The translations under genes and the position numbers were made by a program. Shown in pieces: positions 16,966 through 26,064 of a stretch of DNA of 64,000 nucleotides. The notes under the pieces were generated by a model. The model did no database searches. It was not told where the DNA came from and saw nothing but the letters and a program-made list of their open reading frames with translations. Source of the stretch: Litorisediminicola beolgyonensis (GTDB lineage Bacteria; Pseudomonadota; Alphaproteobacteria; Rhodobacterales; Rhodobacteraceae); the NCBI RefSeq assembly GCF_042679605.1, contig NZ_JBHTMU010000009.1:1-64000 (forward strand), read 5' to 3'. Each line of letters begins with the position of its first letter. The stretch's first letter is position 1.

Positions 16966-18086
16966 ACATGATGCCGAAGCACAGCGCCGATGCGACCACC
17001 GTCGAGGAAGGTCTGGCGATCCAGGAGGAGCAGTCGAAATTCGACAGCGCCGCCGCGACCGAGGTCGCGATGCAGAACACGCTCCTGACCCCGCGCTTCT
17101 ACACCACCGATTTCGACGAGCTCGATGCCATCGACGTCAGCGGCGTCCGGCGCGACTGGGACGGCCTGATCTCGGAGATGGAGGCCGACCCGAACAAGGG
17201 CCATTTCAAGAAGAACGAGGACTGGGATCGCGTCGACTGGGACGGGATGGAGCCGGAGCTGAAGAAGGAGTTCATCGACTTCCTGATCTCGTCCTGCACT
17301 GCCGAGTTCTCGGGCTGCGTTCTCTACAAGGAGATGAAGCGGCGCGGCAAGAACGGCGATATCGTCCAGCTCTTTCAGCTCATGGCCCGCGACGAGGCGC
17401 GCCATGCTGGGTTCATCAACGATGCGCTGCGCGAAGCGGGCGTGGCGGTGAACCTGGGCTTCCTGACGCAGAAGAAGAAATACACCTATTTCCGGCCGAA
17501 ATTCATCTACTACGCGACCTATCTCTCCGAGAAGATCGGCTACGCGCGCTACATCACGATCTTCCGCCACCTGCAGGCCCATCCCGAGCACCGCTTCCAC
17601 CCGATCTTCAAATGGTTCGAGGAATGGTGCGGCGACGAGTTCCGCCACGGCGAGGCCTTCGCGCTCCTGATGAAAACCGATCCCAAGCTGACCTCGGGGG
17701 TCAACGTGTTCTGGATCAAGTTCTTCCTGACGGCGGTCTACGCGACCATGTATGTGCGCGATCATCAGCGTCCAGCCTTTCACAAGGCGCTGGGCGTGGA
17801 CCCGGACTGGTATGCGCACGAGGTGTTCACCAAGACCTCGAAGCTCTCCGAGCAGATTTTCCCGATCACGCTCGATATCGAGCATCCGCGCTGGCAGCGG
17901 ACGCTCGAGGCGCTGCAGCGGGCCAATGTCGCGATCGCCGAGGGCAAGCGCGATGGCGGGCTCGCCGGGCGCTGGCGCCAAGCGATCAACTCGCTCAAGG
18001 CGGCGGGCTGTTTCGCGGCGCTCTACACGATCCCGTCGGTCAAGCACCGCGTGCCCGAGAGCACCCGGCTGGAGCCGGTCTATTGA
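16962..18086 (+). CDS. acsF: aerobic Mg-protoporphyrin IX monomethyl ester cyclase (AcsF)
   Basis: AcsF is the O2-dependent diiron cyclase that forms the isocyclic ring of bacteriochlorophyll. The protein is 374 aa with diiron motifs ARDEARHAGF (about residue 145) and CGDEFRHGEAFAL (about residue 225). Its presence in the superoperon, with no anaerobic bchE in the window, fits pigment synthesis under air. It overlaps the upstream small gene as ATGA. A palindrome-rich 73-base gap separates it from puhE. Confidence 0.96.
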   Translation: MNMMPKHSADATTVEEGLAIQEEQSKFDSAAATEVAMQNTLLTPRFYTTDFDELDAIDVSGVRRDWDGLISEMEADPNKGHFKKNEDWDRVDWDGMEPELKKEFIDFLISSCTAEFSGCVLYKEMKRRGKNGDIVQLFQLMARDEARHAGFINDALREAGVAVNLGFLTQKKKYTYFRPKFIYYATYLSEKIGYARYITIFRHLQAHPEHRFHPIFKWFEEWCGDEFRHGEAFALLMKTDPKLTSGVNVFWIKFFLTAVYATMYVRDHQRPAFHKALGVDPDWYAHEVFTKTSKLSEQIFPITLDIEHPRWQRTLEALQRANVAIAEGKRDGGLAGRWRQAINSLKAAGCFAALYTIPSVKHRVPESTRLEPVY

Positions 18087-18105
18087 GCCGGCGCCGCCAG
18101 GTGCC

Positions 18106-18154
18106 GATTTCCGGACCGGAAATCGCGCGGATTTCGGTTCAAAATCCGGTCCGG
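18106..18154 (+). promoter_or_regulatory. overlapping inverted repeats in the acsF-puhE gap
   Basis: GATTTCCGG-A-CCGGAAATC (18106-18124) is a perfect 9-bp inverted repeat with a one-base centre. Part of it (CCGGACCGGA, 18111-18120) is also an exact inverted match to TCCGGTCCGG (18145-18154), which ends five bases before the puhE ATG. The two pairings exclude each other. This could be a processing or attenuation structure, or a protein site; no U-tract follows. Confidence 0.5.
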
Positions 18155-18159
18155 TGGAG

Positions 18160-18963
18160 ATGCTGAGCGATCCCTGGATCGGAGCGCTCGTGGCGCTCTT
18201 CGCCTGGTGGTTCTCCACCGGCGCGATCCTCGCGCTTGTCCGCTGGGCGGACAGGGAGGGGCGCGGCGCCTTTGCCGCGCTCGCGGCGACGCCGCTTCTG
18301 GCCTTCGGCGCCTGGGGCGTTCTCGCCTCCGCGACGATGCAGGGACCAGTGGCGATCTATCTGGGGTTCCTCTCGGCCCTGGCACTCTGGGGCTGGATCG
18401 AGCTGGCCTTCCTGACCGGCGTCATGACAGGCCCCAACACCCGCATCTGCCCGCCGAACCGCCCGGAATGGGAGCGCTTCCTGCGCGCGTGGGGGACCAT
18501 CGCCTATCACGAGATGGCGCTTGCCGCGATGCTGATCGCGCTTGGGCTGCACGCGCAGGGCGCGGCCAACCAGCTGGCCTTCTGGACCTTCGCGGTCCTC
18601 TTCTTCGCGCGCGTTTCGGCGCAGGTGAACCTGTTTCTCGGCGTGCCGAAATTTCAGACCGAGTTCCTGCCCAGGGCGCTCGCCCATCTTCCCAGCCATT
18701 TCCGGCAGGCGCCGCTCAACTGGCTGTTCCCGATCTCGGTGACGGCCCTAAGTTTCGCGATGGCCTGCTGGCTCGAGCGGCTCTGGGGGGCGAGCGATCC
18801 GATGCGCGAGCTCGAGTTCGCGCTGCTCGCGGCGATCACCGCGCTGGCACTTCTGGAGCATTGGTTCCTGGTGCTGCCGCTCCCGGACGAGAAACTCTGG
18901 CGCTGGATGCTGCCCGCGCCGGGCCCAAGACAAGAGACGACGGAGGATTCCCATGGACTTTGA
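18160..18963 (+). CDS. puhE: photosynthetic complex assembly membrane protein PuhE
   Basis: PuhE is a polytopic membrane protein of the puh region that affects assembly and pigment output. The product is 267 aa with about seven hydrophobic segments and the characteristic stretch GVMTGPNTRICPPNRPEWER. The ATG at 18160 is chosen by similarity of the hydrophobic N-terminus; its ribosome binding site is poor (GGTGGAG abuts the start), and a GTG at 18154 is an alternative. It overlaps hemA by 11 bases. Confidence 0.88.
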   Translation: MLSDPWIGALVALFAWWFSTGAILALVRWADREGRGAFAALAATPLLAFGAWGVLASATMQGPVAIYLGFLSALALWGWIELAFLTGVMTGPNTRICPPNRPEWERFLRAWGTIAYHEMALAAMLIALGLHAQGAANQLAFWTFAVLFFARVSAQVNLFLGVPKFQTEFLPRALAHLPSHFRQAPLNWLFPISVTALSFAMACWLERLWGASDPMRELEFALLAAITALALLEHWFLVLPLPDEKLWRWMLPAPGPRQETTEDSHGL

Positions 18964-20167
18964 CGCGCTGTTCACCGACCAGCTCGACGCATTGCGCGAG
19001 GAGGGCAATTACCGCATCTTCGCCGAGCTTGAACGCCGCGCCGGCGCTTTCCCGCGCGCCCGGAGCCATGACGAGGATGCCCCCGACGAGGTCACGGTCT
19101 GGTGCTCGAACGATTATCTCGGCATGGGCCAACACCCCAAGGTCGTCGCCGCGATGACCGATGCGGTCGAGAAGCACGGCTGCGGCGCGGGCGGGACGCG
19201 CAACATCTCCGGCAACACCCATCAGCACGCTCTCCTTGAGGCCGAGCTGGCCGATCTGCACGGCAAGGAGGGCGCGCTTCTCTTCACCAGCGGCTATGTC
19301 TCGAACTGGGCGGCGCTGTCGACGCTCGGCGCGCGGCTGCCGGATGCGGTGATCCTGTCGGACGAGAAGAACCATGCCTCGATGATCGAGGGCATCCGCC
19401 ATTCCCGCGCCGACAAGGTGATCTGGAAGCACAACGACCCCGAGGATCTCGACCGCAAGCTTTCGGCCCTGCCGAGCAACGCCACCAAGATCGTCGCCTT
19501 CGAGTCGGTCTATTCGATGGATGGCGACATCTGCCCGATGCAGGAGATCGTCGAGGTCGCCGAGAGGCACGGCGCGATGACCTATCTCGACGAGGTGCAC
19601 GCGGTCGGCATGTATGGCCCGCGCGGCGGCGGTGTCAGCGAAGAGCTGGGCCTGGCCGACCGGATCACGCTGATCGAAGGCACGCTCGGCAAGGCTTACG
19701 GCGTCGTCGGTGGCTACATCACCGGCTCCGCGGCGCTTTGCGATTTCATCCGCTCCTTCGCCAGCGGCTTCATCTTCACCACGGCGCTGCCCCCGGCAGT
19801 CGCCGCGGCGGCGCGGATGTCGATTGCGCATCTGAAGGAAAGCGCCACCGAGCGGATGCGCCAGCGCGAGCAGGTCGAAAAGCTCCGTGCGCGGCTCGAT
19901 GAGCTGGGAATCCCGCATCTGCCGAACGCAAGTCACATCATCCCGGTGATGATCAAGGACCCGGTGAAGTGCCGCCAGCTGGCCGACATCCTGATGCAGG
20001 ATTTCGGGATCTACGTGCAGCCGATTAATTATCCGACCGTGCCGAAGGGCACCGAGCGGCTGCGCTTCACCCCCGGACCGCTGCATTCGGACCGCGATAT
20101 CGAGTATCTCGTGCAGGCCCTCGCAACACTCTGGAAGCGCTGCGCCATCGCCCACGCGGTCGCCTGA
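18953..20167 (+). CDS. hemA: 5-aminolevulinate synthase (HemA, photosynthesis-cluster copy)
   Basis: A PLP enzyme that condenses glycine and succinyl-CoA to 5-aminolevulinate, the entry to the tetrapyrrole pathway. The protein is 404 aa with the glycine-rich GTRNISGNTHQHALLE, the aspartate motif YLDEVHAVGMYG and the PLP lysine in EGTLGKAYGVVGGY. Being last in the superoperon ties precursor supply to photosynthesis expression. Its stop codon abuts the stop of the convergent galactosidase gene with no spacer (TGATCA). Confidence 0.97.
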   Translation: MDFDALFTDQLDALREEGNYRIFAELERRAGAFPRARSHDEDAPDEVTVWCSNDYLGMGQHPKVVAAMTDAVEKHGCGAGGTRNISGNTHQHALLEAELADLHGKEGALLFTSGYVSNWAALSTLGARLPDAVILSDEKNHASMIEGIRHSRADKVIWKHNDPEDLDRKLSALPSNATKIVAFESVYSMDGDICPMQEIVEVAERHGAMTYLDEVHAVGMYGPRGGGVSEELGLADRITLIEGTLGKAYGVVGGYITGSAALCDFIRSFASGFIFTTALPPAVAAAARMSIAHLKESATERMRQREQVEKLRARLDELGIPHLPNASHIIPVMIKDPVKCRQLADILMQDFGIYVQPINYPTVPKGTERLRFTPGPLHSDRDIEYLVQALATLWKRCAIAHAVA

Positions 20168-22066
20168 TCAGAGCGGCTGGCGCAGAACGCCCGCGGGTGG
20201 AAGCGGGCCGACCTCGGTCTCGACCGTCTCTGGGCCGTGGTTGAACCAGAAGCGCTCGGTCGCCGTGTCGCGGATGCGGATGTCCTCCGGCAGCGTCATC
20301 GTCTCCACGCCGGCCTCGGCCAGCCAATCGGCGACGAACCGGATCATCGCGGCCTCGTCGAGCCACGCGCCCAGATAGGTCGTCGCGCCACGGCGCATCG
20401 CGACCGGTGCGCCGGTCTCCGTGGCGAGAACCGTCTCTGCCGTTCCCTCCAGCTCTTCGAGCCAGTGTTTCGCATGCCCGCCACCCGTGAGCGGCACCGG
20501 CATGTCCGGCCGCAGGGTTTCGAGCCGCGATACGGTGACGTCGAGCCCGGGCAGGGCCGGGGGCAGGGGCACGGGAATGGTGAAATCGGCATCGCGCGCC
20601 GCGCTTCGGGGACCGAGAAGAAGCGCCGCGCCTAATGAGGCCAGCCGCTCTTTCAGCGCGTCCGACATCCGGACGAGACCCGGCGCGAGGATGGCGCGAT
20701 AGCCGTCGAAATCCGCCGAGGGCGGAAGGATATCGACCGAGATCCCCAGACGCCGCAATCCGCGATAGGTGTCGAGAAGCAGGTCGAACCCGCTGAGGCC
20801 GCGCCCCTGCGGCTGGACCTCCCACGACCAGAGCGCGTCATAGTCGAAGACCAGCGCGACGGTGGCCTGAAGAGGCGCGACCTCGGGCGCGTCGAGCAAT
20901 TCGTCGGCCACTTGGCGGGCCTCGGCCAGACCCGGTGCGGCTTCGCTGTCGGGGCGGAGAAGGCCGGAATGGAGCTGTTCCTGCGCAAACGGGGCCTGCC
21001 GCCAGCGGAAATAGCACACCGCCTCGGCGCCGTGGGCGAAGGCCTCCCAGGTCCAGAGGCGCACCATTCCGGGCAGGGGCGAGGGGTTGTAGGGCGCCCA
21101 GTTCACCGGGCCGGGCTGCTGTTCGATCACCCACCAGCGGCCATGCCCGACGGCGCGGTAAAGATCGTGGTGGAAGGCCTGGAAATCTGGGTCGCCCTGC
21201 CGCGCGTAGCGGCGCTGGCGTTCGGGTGTCGCGCCGACGCGATCCTCGAGAAACCCCAGCGGATAGCTGTCCCACGTGGCGATATCGAAATCGGCGCCGA
21301 CGTCGAAATGATCGAAGCCGGTCTCGCGCCCCATGTAATTGTGCAGAAGCGGCGCGTCGGTGCGGGCGCGCAGGATCTCGGTCTGGACGCGGTTGAAGCG
21401 GACGACCTGATCCGAGGAGAAGCGCCGGAAGGCCTGGACATGGGCCGGGTTCGGCTCGGTCACGGTCAGGTTCGGCAGGTCGATCTCGTCGAAACTGTCA
21501 TACTCCATCGACCAAAAGACATTGCCCCAGGCCCGGTTGAGCGCCTCGGTCGACTGGTAGCGCTGGGCGAGCCAGTCGCGGAAAGCGCGGCGCGCGGCGT
21601 CGGACCAGCTCAGGATCGTGTCGTGGCAGCCGTATTCGTTGTCGGTCTGCCAGGCGGCGATATGCGGGTTGCGCCCGTAGCGGTCGGCGAGATGGGTGAC
21701 GATGCGGCGGCAGTCCTGGCGGTAGCCGTCATGCGAAAAGCAGTAGTGCCGCCGGGAGCCAAACTTGCGGGGATGGCCCTGCGCGTCCACGGCGAGCATG
21801 TCGGGATGCCGGTCGAGCATCCAGCGCGGCGGGGTCGCGGTGGGCGTGCCGAGGATGATCTTGAGGCCCGCTGCACCCAGCACCTCGATCGCGTCGTCGA
21901 GCCAGCCCCAGTCGAAGACATCCGGCTCAGGCTCGATCCGCTTCCACGCGAACTCGCCGATCCGGACCCATGTCAGGCCCGAGGCGACCATGCGGGCGGC
22001 GTCTTCCTCCCAGATGTCGCGCGGCCAGTGTTCGGGGTAGTAGCAGGTGCCGAGAGTGCGCTTCAT
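20168..22066 (-). CDS. beta-galactosidase, glycoside hydrolase family 42
   Basis: This enzyme hydrolyses beta-galactosides, probably short galacto-oligosaccharides delivered by the ABC transporter of the cluster. The product is 632 aa from the ATG at 22066 (MKRTLGTCYYPEHWPRDIW). The acid/base Glu lies in WQTDNEYGCHDT (near residue 150) and the nucleophile Glu in VIEQQPGPVNW. No signal peptide is seen, so it acts in the cytoplasm. It overlaps the aldolase gene as ATGA and is the last gene of the minus-strand operon. Confidence 0.92.
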   Translation of the reverse strand: MKRTLGTCYYPEHWPRDIWEEDAARMVASGLTWVRIGEFAWKRIEPEPDVFDWGWLDDAIEVLGAAGLKIILGTPTATPPRWMLDRHPDMLAVDAQGHPRKFGSRRHYCFSHDGYRQDCRRIVTHLADRYGRNPHIAAWQTDNEYGCHDTILSWSDAARRAFRDWLAQRYQSTEALNRAWGNVFWSMEYDSFDEIDLPNLTVTEPNPAHVQAFRRFSSDQVVRFNRVQTEILRARTDAPLLHNYMGRETGFDHFDVGADFDIATWDSYPLGFLEDRVGATPERQRRYARQGDPDFQAFHHDLYRAVGHGRWWVIEQQPGPVNWAPYNPSPLPGMVRLWTWEAFAHGAEAVCYFRWRQAPFAQEQLHSGLLRPDSEAAPGLAEARQVADELLDAPEVAPLQATVALVFDYDALWSWEVQPQGRGLSGFDLLLDTYRGLRRLGISVDILPPSADFDGYRAILAPGLVRMSDALKERLASLGAALLLGPRSAARDADFTIPVPLPPALPGLDVTVSRLETLRPDMPVPLTGGGHAKHWLEELEGTAETVLATETGAPVAMRRGATTYLGAWLDEAAMIRFVADWLAEAGVETMTLPEDIRIRDTATERFWFNHGPETVETEVGPLPPAGVLRQPL

Positions 22067-22671
22067 GACCGCTCCGTCGCGTCCCAGGCCTCGACCAGCG
22101 CGCGGGCCCGGGCGGCGACATCCTCGACGCTGAAACCCGGCTTGAAGATGCCGCTGCCGATCCCGAAGCCCGAGATCCCGGCCTGCCGCCATGCCGCGAA
22201 ATCCTCGGGCCCGACGCCGCCCACGGCATAGGTCTCGGCGTCGGGCGTCAGTACCGCCGAGAGCGCCTGGAACCCGTCGAGACCGAGCTTGAAGGCGGGA
22301 AAGAACTTGAGCCCGTCGGCACCGTGCCGGAGCGCGGTGAAGCACTCGGTCGCGGTCATCACCCCGGGATACGAAAGAAGCCCCGCCGATTTCGTCGCCG
22401 CGATGACCGAAGGATTGCAGTCAGGCGAGACTACGAGCCGCGCGCCGATCCCGGCGAGCCGCGCGACCGAGTCGGTGTCGAGGACGGTGCCCGCGCCGAT
22501 CTGCGCGTCTTGCCCATGCGCCTCGATCATCGCGGCGATGCTATCGAACGGGTCCGGCGAGTTGAGCGGCACTTCGATCCGGGTGATGCCGTTCTCGATC
22601 AGCGCGGTGCAGATCGGCACGGCCTCGTCGGGTGTCACGCCCCGGAGGATCGCGATGATCGGGCGGCTCAT
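22063..22671 (-). CDS. dgoA: 2-dehydro-3-deoxy-6-phosphogalactonate aldolase
   Basis: Cleaves KDPGal to pyruvate and glyceraldehyde 3-phosphate. The product is 202 aa and belongs to the KDPG/KDPGal aldolase class I family, with the Glu of RIEVPLNSP and the Schiff-base Lys in LKFFPAFKLG. It follows dgoK in the order kinase then aldolase, as in other De Ley-Doudoroff operons. Galactonate rather than gluconate specificity is inferred from the linked kinase and the galactosidases. Confidence 0.9.
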   Translation of the reverse strand: MSRPIIAILRGVTPDEAVPICTALIENGITRIEVPLNSPDPFDSIAAMIEAHGQDAQIGAGTVLDTDSVARLAGIGARLVVSPDCNPSVIAATKSAGLLSYPGVMTATECFTALRHGADGLKFFPAFKLGLDGFQALSAVLTPDAETYAVGGVGPEDFAAWRQAGISGFGIGSGIFKPGFSVEDVAARARALVEAWDATERS

Positions 22672-23579
22672 GTGGACGGCTCCTTCTGCGAGCGATAGGC
22701 GGCGGTGAGGCCAGCCAGCGTGGTTTCCTCGGCATCGAGGATGTGGGTCTCTGCGCCTTGGGCCTTGAGGGCCGCGGCGTAAGCGCGCGACAGGCCGCCG
22801 GACCCGCAGATCGCGATCTCCTGACCGAGCCAGTAGGGCCGGGCGCCAGCGAGTTCGAGCCCGATCAGAAGCCCCGAGAGCCGCGCATGCGCGCGGGCGG
22901 GCGACAGGTCGTGCAGGAGCGCCTCGGCGCGCAGCGAGAAGAGATCGGCGCTCAGGGGCGTCGAGCGCGACATGCCATCCGAGACCGCGTCGGCAAAGGC
23001 GGCGTCGTCCCATCCGTCGGTATCGACCGAGTGGCGCAGGACGGAGCTCTTGGCGAGAAGCGCGAAGATCTCGCCGGTCATGAAGGTGCGGAAGCTCACG
23101 ACTTCACCGGCGCTGACATGCGCCCATTTCGTGTGGGTGCCGGGCAGGCAGATCACCCCGTCGAAGCCCGGGCGCAGCTGCAAGGCACCCGCGATCTGGG
23201 TTTCCTCGCCGCGCATGACATCGGCGGGTTTGTCCTGCTTGATGCCGGGCAGAATGCGGACCGAGAGGCGCGGATCGGCGGTCTGAACCGCCGTCGCCTC
23301 GGCCAGGCCCGGGGGCGGGCAGGGCACGGCGCGATAGGGCGCTTCGGCCCAGCCCTGGCGCGACCCGGCCATGCCGCAGACGATGACGGGCACCGGCCCC
23401 GTGGAGGGCAGATCGTCGGAGACAAGCTCCAGGAGCGCCGGCTCGAACCCGTCGCGGGTCAGGCTATTCATCCCGCGATCGCCGGTCCGCGCCGCGATCG
23501 GCGTCCCGTCCTCGCGCATCAGCCAGACCCTGAGGTTCGATGTCCCCCAATCGACGGCGATCCAATCCGGTGTCTGCAT
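22668..23579 (-). CDS. dgoK: 2-dehydro-3-deoxygalactonokinase
   Basis: Phosphorylates 2-keto-3-deoxygalactonate before aldol cleavage. The product is 303 aa from the ATG at 23579 (MQTPDWIAVDWGTSNLRVW), with the N-terminal ATPase signature DWGTSNLRVW and the family stretches VIVCGMAGSRQGW and CLPGTHTKWAH. Start and stop overlap the neighbouring genes by one to four bases, showing a tight operon. Confidence 0.92.
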   Translation of the reverse strand: MQTPDWIAVDWGTSNLRVWLMREDGTPIAARTGDRGMNSLTRDGFEPALLELVSDDLPSTGPVPVIVCGMAGSRQGWAEAPYRAVPCPPPGLAEATAVQTADPRLSVRILPGIKQDKPADVMRGEETQIAGALQLRPGFDGVICLPGTHTKWAHVSAGEVVSFRTFMTGEIFALLAKSSVLRHSVDTDGWDDAAFADAVSDGMSRSTPLSADLFSLRAEALLHDLSPARAHARLSGLLIGLELAGARPYWLGQEIAICGSGGLSRAYAAALKAQGAETHILDAEETTLAGLTAAYRSQKEPST

Positions 23580-24349
23580 CAGCCCGTCACCACCACGCCG
23601 CCATCGACCACCATGGCCTGCCCAGTCATCATGCGGCTCGCTTTGGATGCCAGGAACAGGGTCGGCTCGACGATATCGACGGGCTTCAGATGATCCTTGA
23701 GGCACTGGCGGTCGAGATGCGCCGCAAGCGAGTCCGGATCGGCCCAGAGGTCGAGCTGTTTCTGCGTGAGCACCCAGCCGGGTGCCAGCGCGTTGACTCG
23801 GATGCGGTCCGGGCCGAACTCACGCGCGAGGCTCCGGGTCATGCCGTTGATGCCGGAATTCGCCGTTGTATACGCAGGGTATCCAGCGTTGCCCATCATG
23901 TAGCTGATCGAACTGAAATTCACGATGGACCCGCCACCAGCCTCTTTCATGCCCGGGATCACGGCCTGGCAGGCGAAGAAATAGGCCTTGACGTTAATCG
24001 ACTGGGACCAATCCCAGAACGCCTCGTCGACCTCGAGCGTCGAATGGCGCTTGTCGTTGGCGGCGTTGTTGACGAGCACGGTGATCGGTCCGTGTGCTTC
24101 AGTTGCTTGGTTGATCGCGGATTGAAGCGCCGGGATGTCGGTGATGTCGCATTGGATGAAGAGCGGGCGGTTTCCGGTCTCGGTCTCCATCCTGTCGACG
24201 AAATCCGAGGCGTCCGAGCGTCCGACAAAGGCGACCTTCGCCCCCTGGCGCAGGAAGCCTTCGGTCAGGTCGGCGCCGATCCCCGAGCCGCCGCCGGTGA
24301 TGAAGACGGACGCGCCGTCGAGATCGGGATAGATGGCGGTTGCGGACAT
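23579..24349 (-). CDS. short-chain dehydrogenase, probable galactose dehydrogenase, catalytic Lys replaced
   Basis: A 256-aa SDR with nucleotide motif TGGGSGIG and NNAAND. Given the kinase, aldolase and dehydratase beside it, the likely step is oxidation of the sugar (for example galactose to galactonolactone), but the substrate is not proven. The active-site Tyr is in YPAYTTANSG: the position four after Tyr, normally Lys, is Asn (AAT codon in the sequence). Ser of VNFSSISYM is present. Whether the Asn is typical of a subfamily cannot be told without alignment. It lies between dgoK and the dehydratase with TGATG-type overlaps. Confidence 0.85.
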   Translation of the reverse strand: MSATAIYPDLDGASVFITGGGSGIGADLTEGFLRQGAKVAFVGRSDASDFVDRMETETGNRPLFIQCDITDIPALQSAINQATEAHGPITVLVNNAANDKRHSTLEVDEAFWDWSQSINVKAYFFACQAVIPGMKEAGGGSIVNFSSISYMMGNAGYPAYTTANSGINGMTRSLAREFGPDRIRVNALAPGWVLTQKQLDLWADPDSLAAHLDRQCLKDHLKPVDIVEPTLFLASKASRMMTGQAMVVDGGVVVTG

Positions 24350-26064
24350 CAGTGGCTCTCCCTCGTCACGGGTCGTGTATCCTTGCCGACCAGGAAGTCG
24401 AGATCGGCGCCGCGGTCGGCTTGCAGGACATGATCGACATAAAGCTTCGCGTAGCCGCGCTCGTAGCGCGGAGGCTCGGGCTGCCAGTCGGCGCGGCGTT
24501 TTTCGAGCTCGTCCTCGGACACCAGAAGCTCGAGCGCGCCTGCGCTGGCCGAGACGCGGATGCGGTCGCCGGTCCTGACCAGCGCGAGCGGGCCACCGGC
24601 CTGCGCCTCGGGCGAGACATGCAGGATGACGGTGCCGAAGGCGGTGCCGGACATGCGGGCGTCCGAGACGCGGATCATGTCGCGCACCCCCTCGCGCACC
24701 AGCTTGCGCGGGATCGGCATGTTCCCGACCTCGGGCATGCCCGGATAGCCCTTGGGACCGCAGCCCTTGAGCACGAGGATGGTGTCGGCGGTGACCGGCA
24801 GATCCTCGTCGTCGATCCGGGCTTTGAGGTCCTCGATAGTCTCGAAGACGAAGGCCTCGCCCTCGTGTTCCAGAAGTCGGTCGGTGGCGGCAGAGGGCTT
24901 CACGATCGCGCCGTTCGGGGCGAGGTTGCCGCGCAGCACCCGGAGGCCCGCCGCCGGTTTCACCGGCGCGTCCCAGGCGTGGATCACGTCGCGATTGTAG
25001 CATTCGGCACCCTCGGCATAGGCCGAGATGTCCTTGCCGAGCACCGTGGTCGCAGGTGACAGCGCGCCATGTTCGGCAAGCTCGCGCAGCACCACCGGCA
25101 TCCCGCCCGCGTAGCAGAAATCCTCCATCAGGTATTTGCCCGAGGGCATGCAGTTGGCCAGAAGCGGGATCTCGGAGCCCTTCTCGAAATCGTCGAGCGT
25201 CAGCTCGACGCCGACCCGGCCCGCGATGGCCAGAAGATGCACCACCGCGTTGGTCGACCCACCCACCGCCGCATTGGCGCGGATGGCGTTCAGGAAGGCC
25301 TCTTTCGTCAGGATGTCCGAGGGTTTCAGATCCTCGTCCACCATCTCGACGATACGCTTGCCGGTCAGATGCGCGAGCGCCTTGCGCCGGGCATCGACCG
25401 CGGGAAGCGCGGCATTGGTGGGCAGCGACAGGCCCATCGCCTCGGTCAGCGACGCCATGGTCGAGGCGGTGCCCATCGTCATGCAGACACCGACCGAGCG
25501 CGACATGCCCGACTCGGCGGCCATGAAGTCCTGCAGGGACATGTCGCCCGCGCGCACCGCCTCGGAGAACTTCCAGACATCGGTGCCGGAGCCGATATCG
25601 TCGCCCTTCCACTTGCCGTTCAGCATCGGGCCCGAGGACACGACGATGGCGGGAAGGTCGACCGAGGCCGCGCCCATCAGCTGCCCCGGCGTGGTCTTGT
25701 CGCAGCCGCCCAGGAGGACGACACCATCCATGCCGTAGGCGCGGATGCATTCCTCGACATCCATCGCGAGGAGATTGCGGAAGAGCATGGCGGTCGGCTT
25801 CATCTGCGTCTCGCCGAGGCTCGTCACCGGGAACTCGACCGGAAAGCCGCCTGCCTCCCAGACGCCGCGCTTCACCGCCTCGGCCAGATCGCGAAGACCG
25901 GCATTGCAGGGGGTCAGCTCGGACCAGGTGTTGCAGATACCGATGATCGCGCGGCCGTCGAAGGCGTGGTCCGGGAAGCCCTGGTTCTTCATCCAGGAGC
26001 GGTGGATGAAGCCGTCCTTGTCGAGCTTGCCGTACCAGCCGCGGCTGCGGCGTTCCTTGGTCAT
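24349..26064 (-). CDS. sugar-acid dehydratase of the IlvD/Edd family (galactonate or arabinonate type)
   Basis: An iron-sulfur dehydratase converting an aldonate to its 2-keto-3-deoxy form. The 571-aa protein has cluster-ligand cysteines in NTWSELTPCN, GGCDKTTPGQ and GVCMTMGTAS, and closely resembles known L-arabinonate dehydratases by memory. In this operon D-galactonate is the natural substrate because the product would be KDGal for dgoK. Several members of the family accept L-arabinonate, D-fuconate and D-galactonate, so specificity is inferred. Genuine IlvD of branched-chain synthesis is unlikely here. Confidence 0.88.
   Translation of the reverse strand: MTKERRSRGWYGKLDKDGFIHRSWMKNQGFPDHAFDGRAIIGICNTWSELTPCNAGLRDLAEAVKRGVWEAGGFPVEFPVTSLGETQMKPTAMLFRNLLAMDVEECIRAYGMDGVVLLGGCDKTTPGQLMGAASVDLPAIVVSSGPMLNGKWKGDDIGSGTDVWKFSEAVRAGDMSLQDFMAAESGMSRSVGVCMTMGTASTMASLTEAMGLSLPTNAALPAVDARRKALAHLTGKRIVEMVDEDLKPSDILTKEAFLNAIRANAAVGGSTNAVVHLLAIAGRVGVELTLDDFEKGSEIPLLANCMPSGKYLMEDFCYAGGMPVVLRELAEHGALSPATTVLGKDISAYAEGAECYNRDVIHAWDAPVKPAAGLRVLRGNLAPNGAIVKPSAATDRLLEHEGEAFVFETIEDLKARIDDEDLPVTADTILVLKGCGPKGYPGMPEVGNMPIPRKLVREGVRDMIRVSDARMSGTAFGTVILHVSPEAQAGGPLALVRTGDRIRVSASAGALELLVSEDELEKRRADWQPEPPRYERGYAKLYVDHVLQADRGADLDFLVGKDTRPVTRESH

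Noticed and set aside
24349..26064. Annotation as ilvD of branched-chain amino acid synthesis
   Set aside because: The protein resembles sugar-acid dehydratases more, and its operon contains KDGal kinase and KDPGal aldolase.
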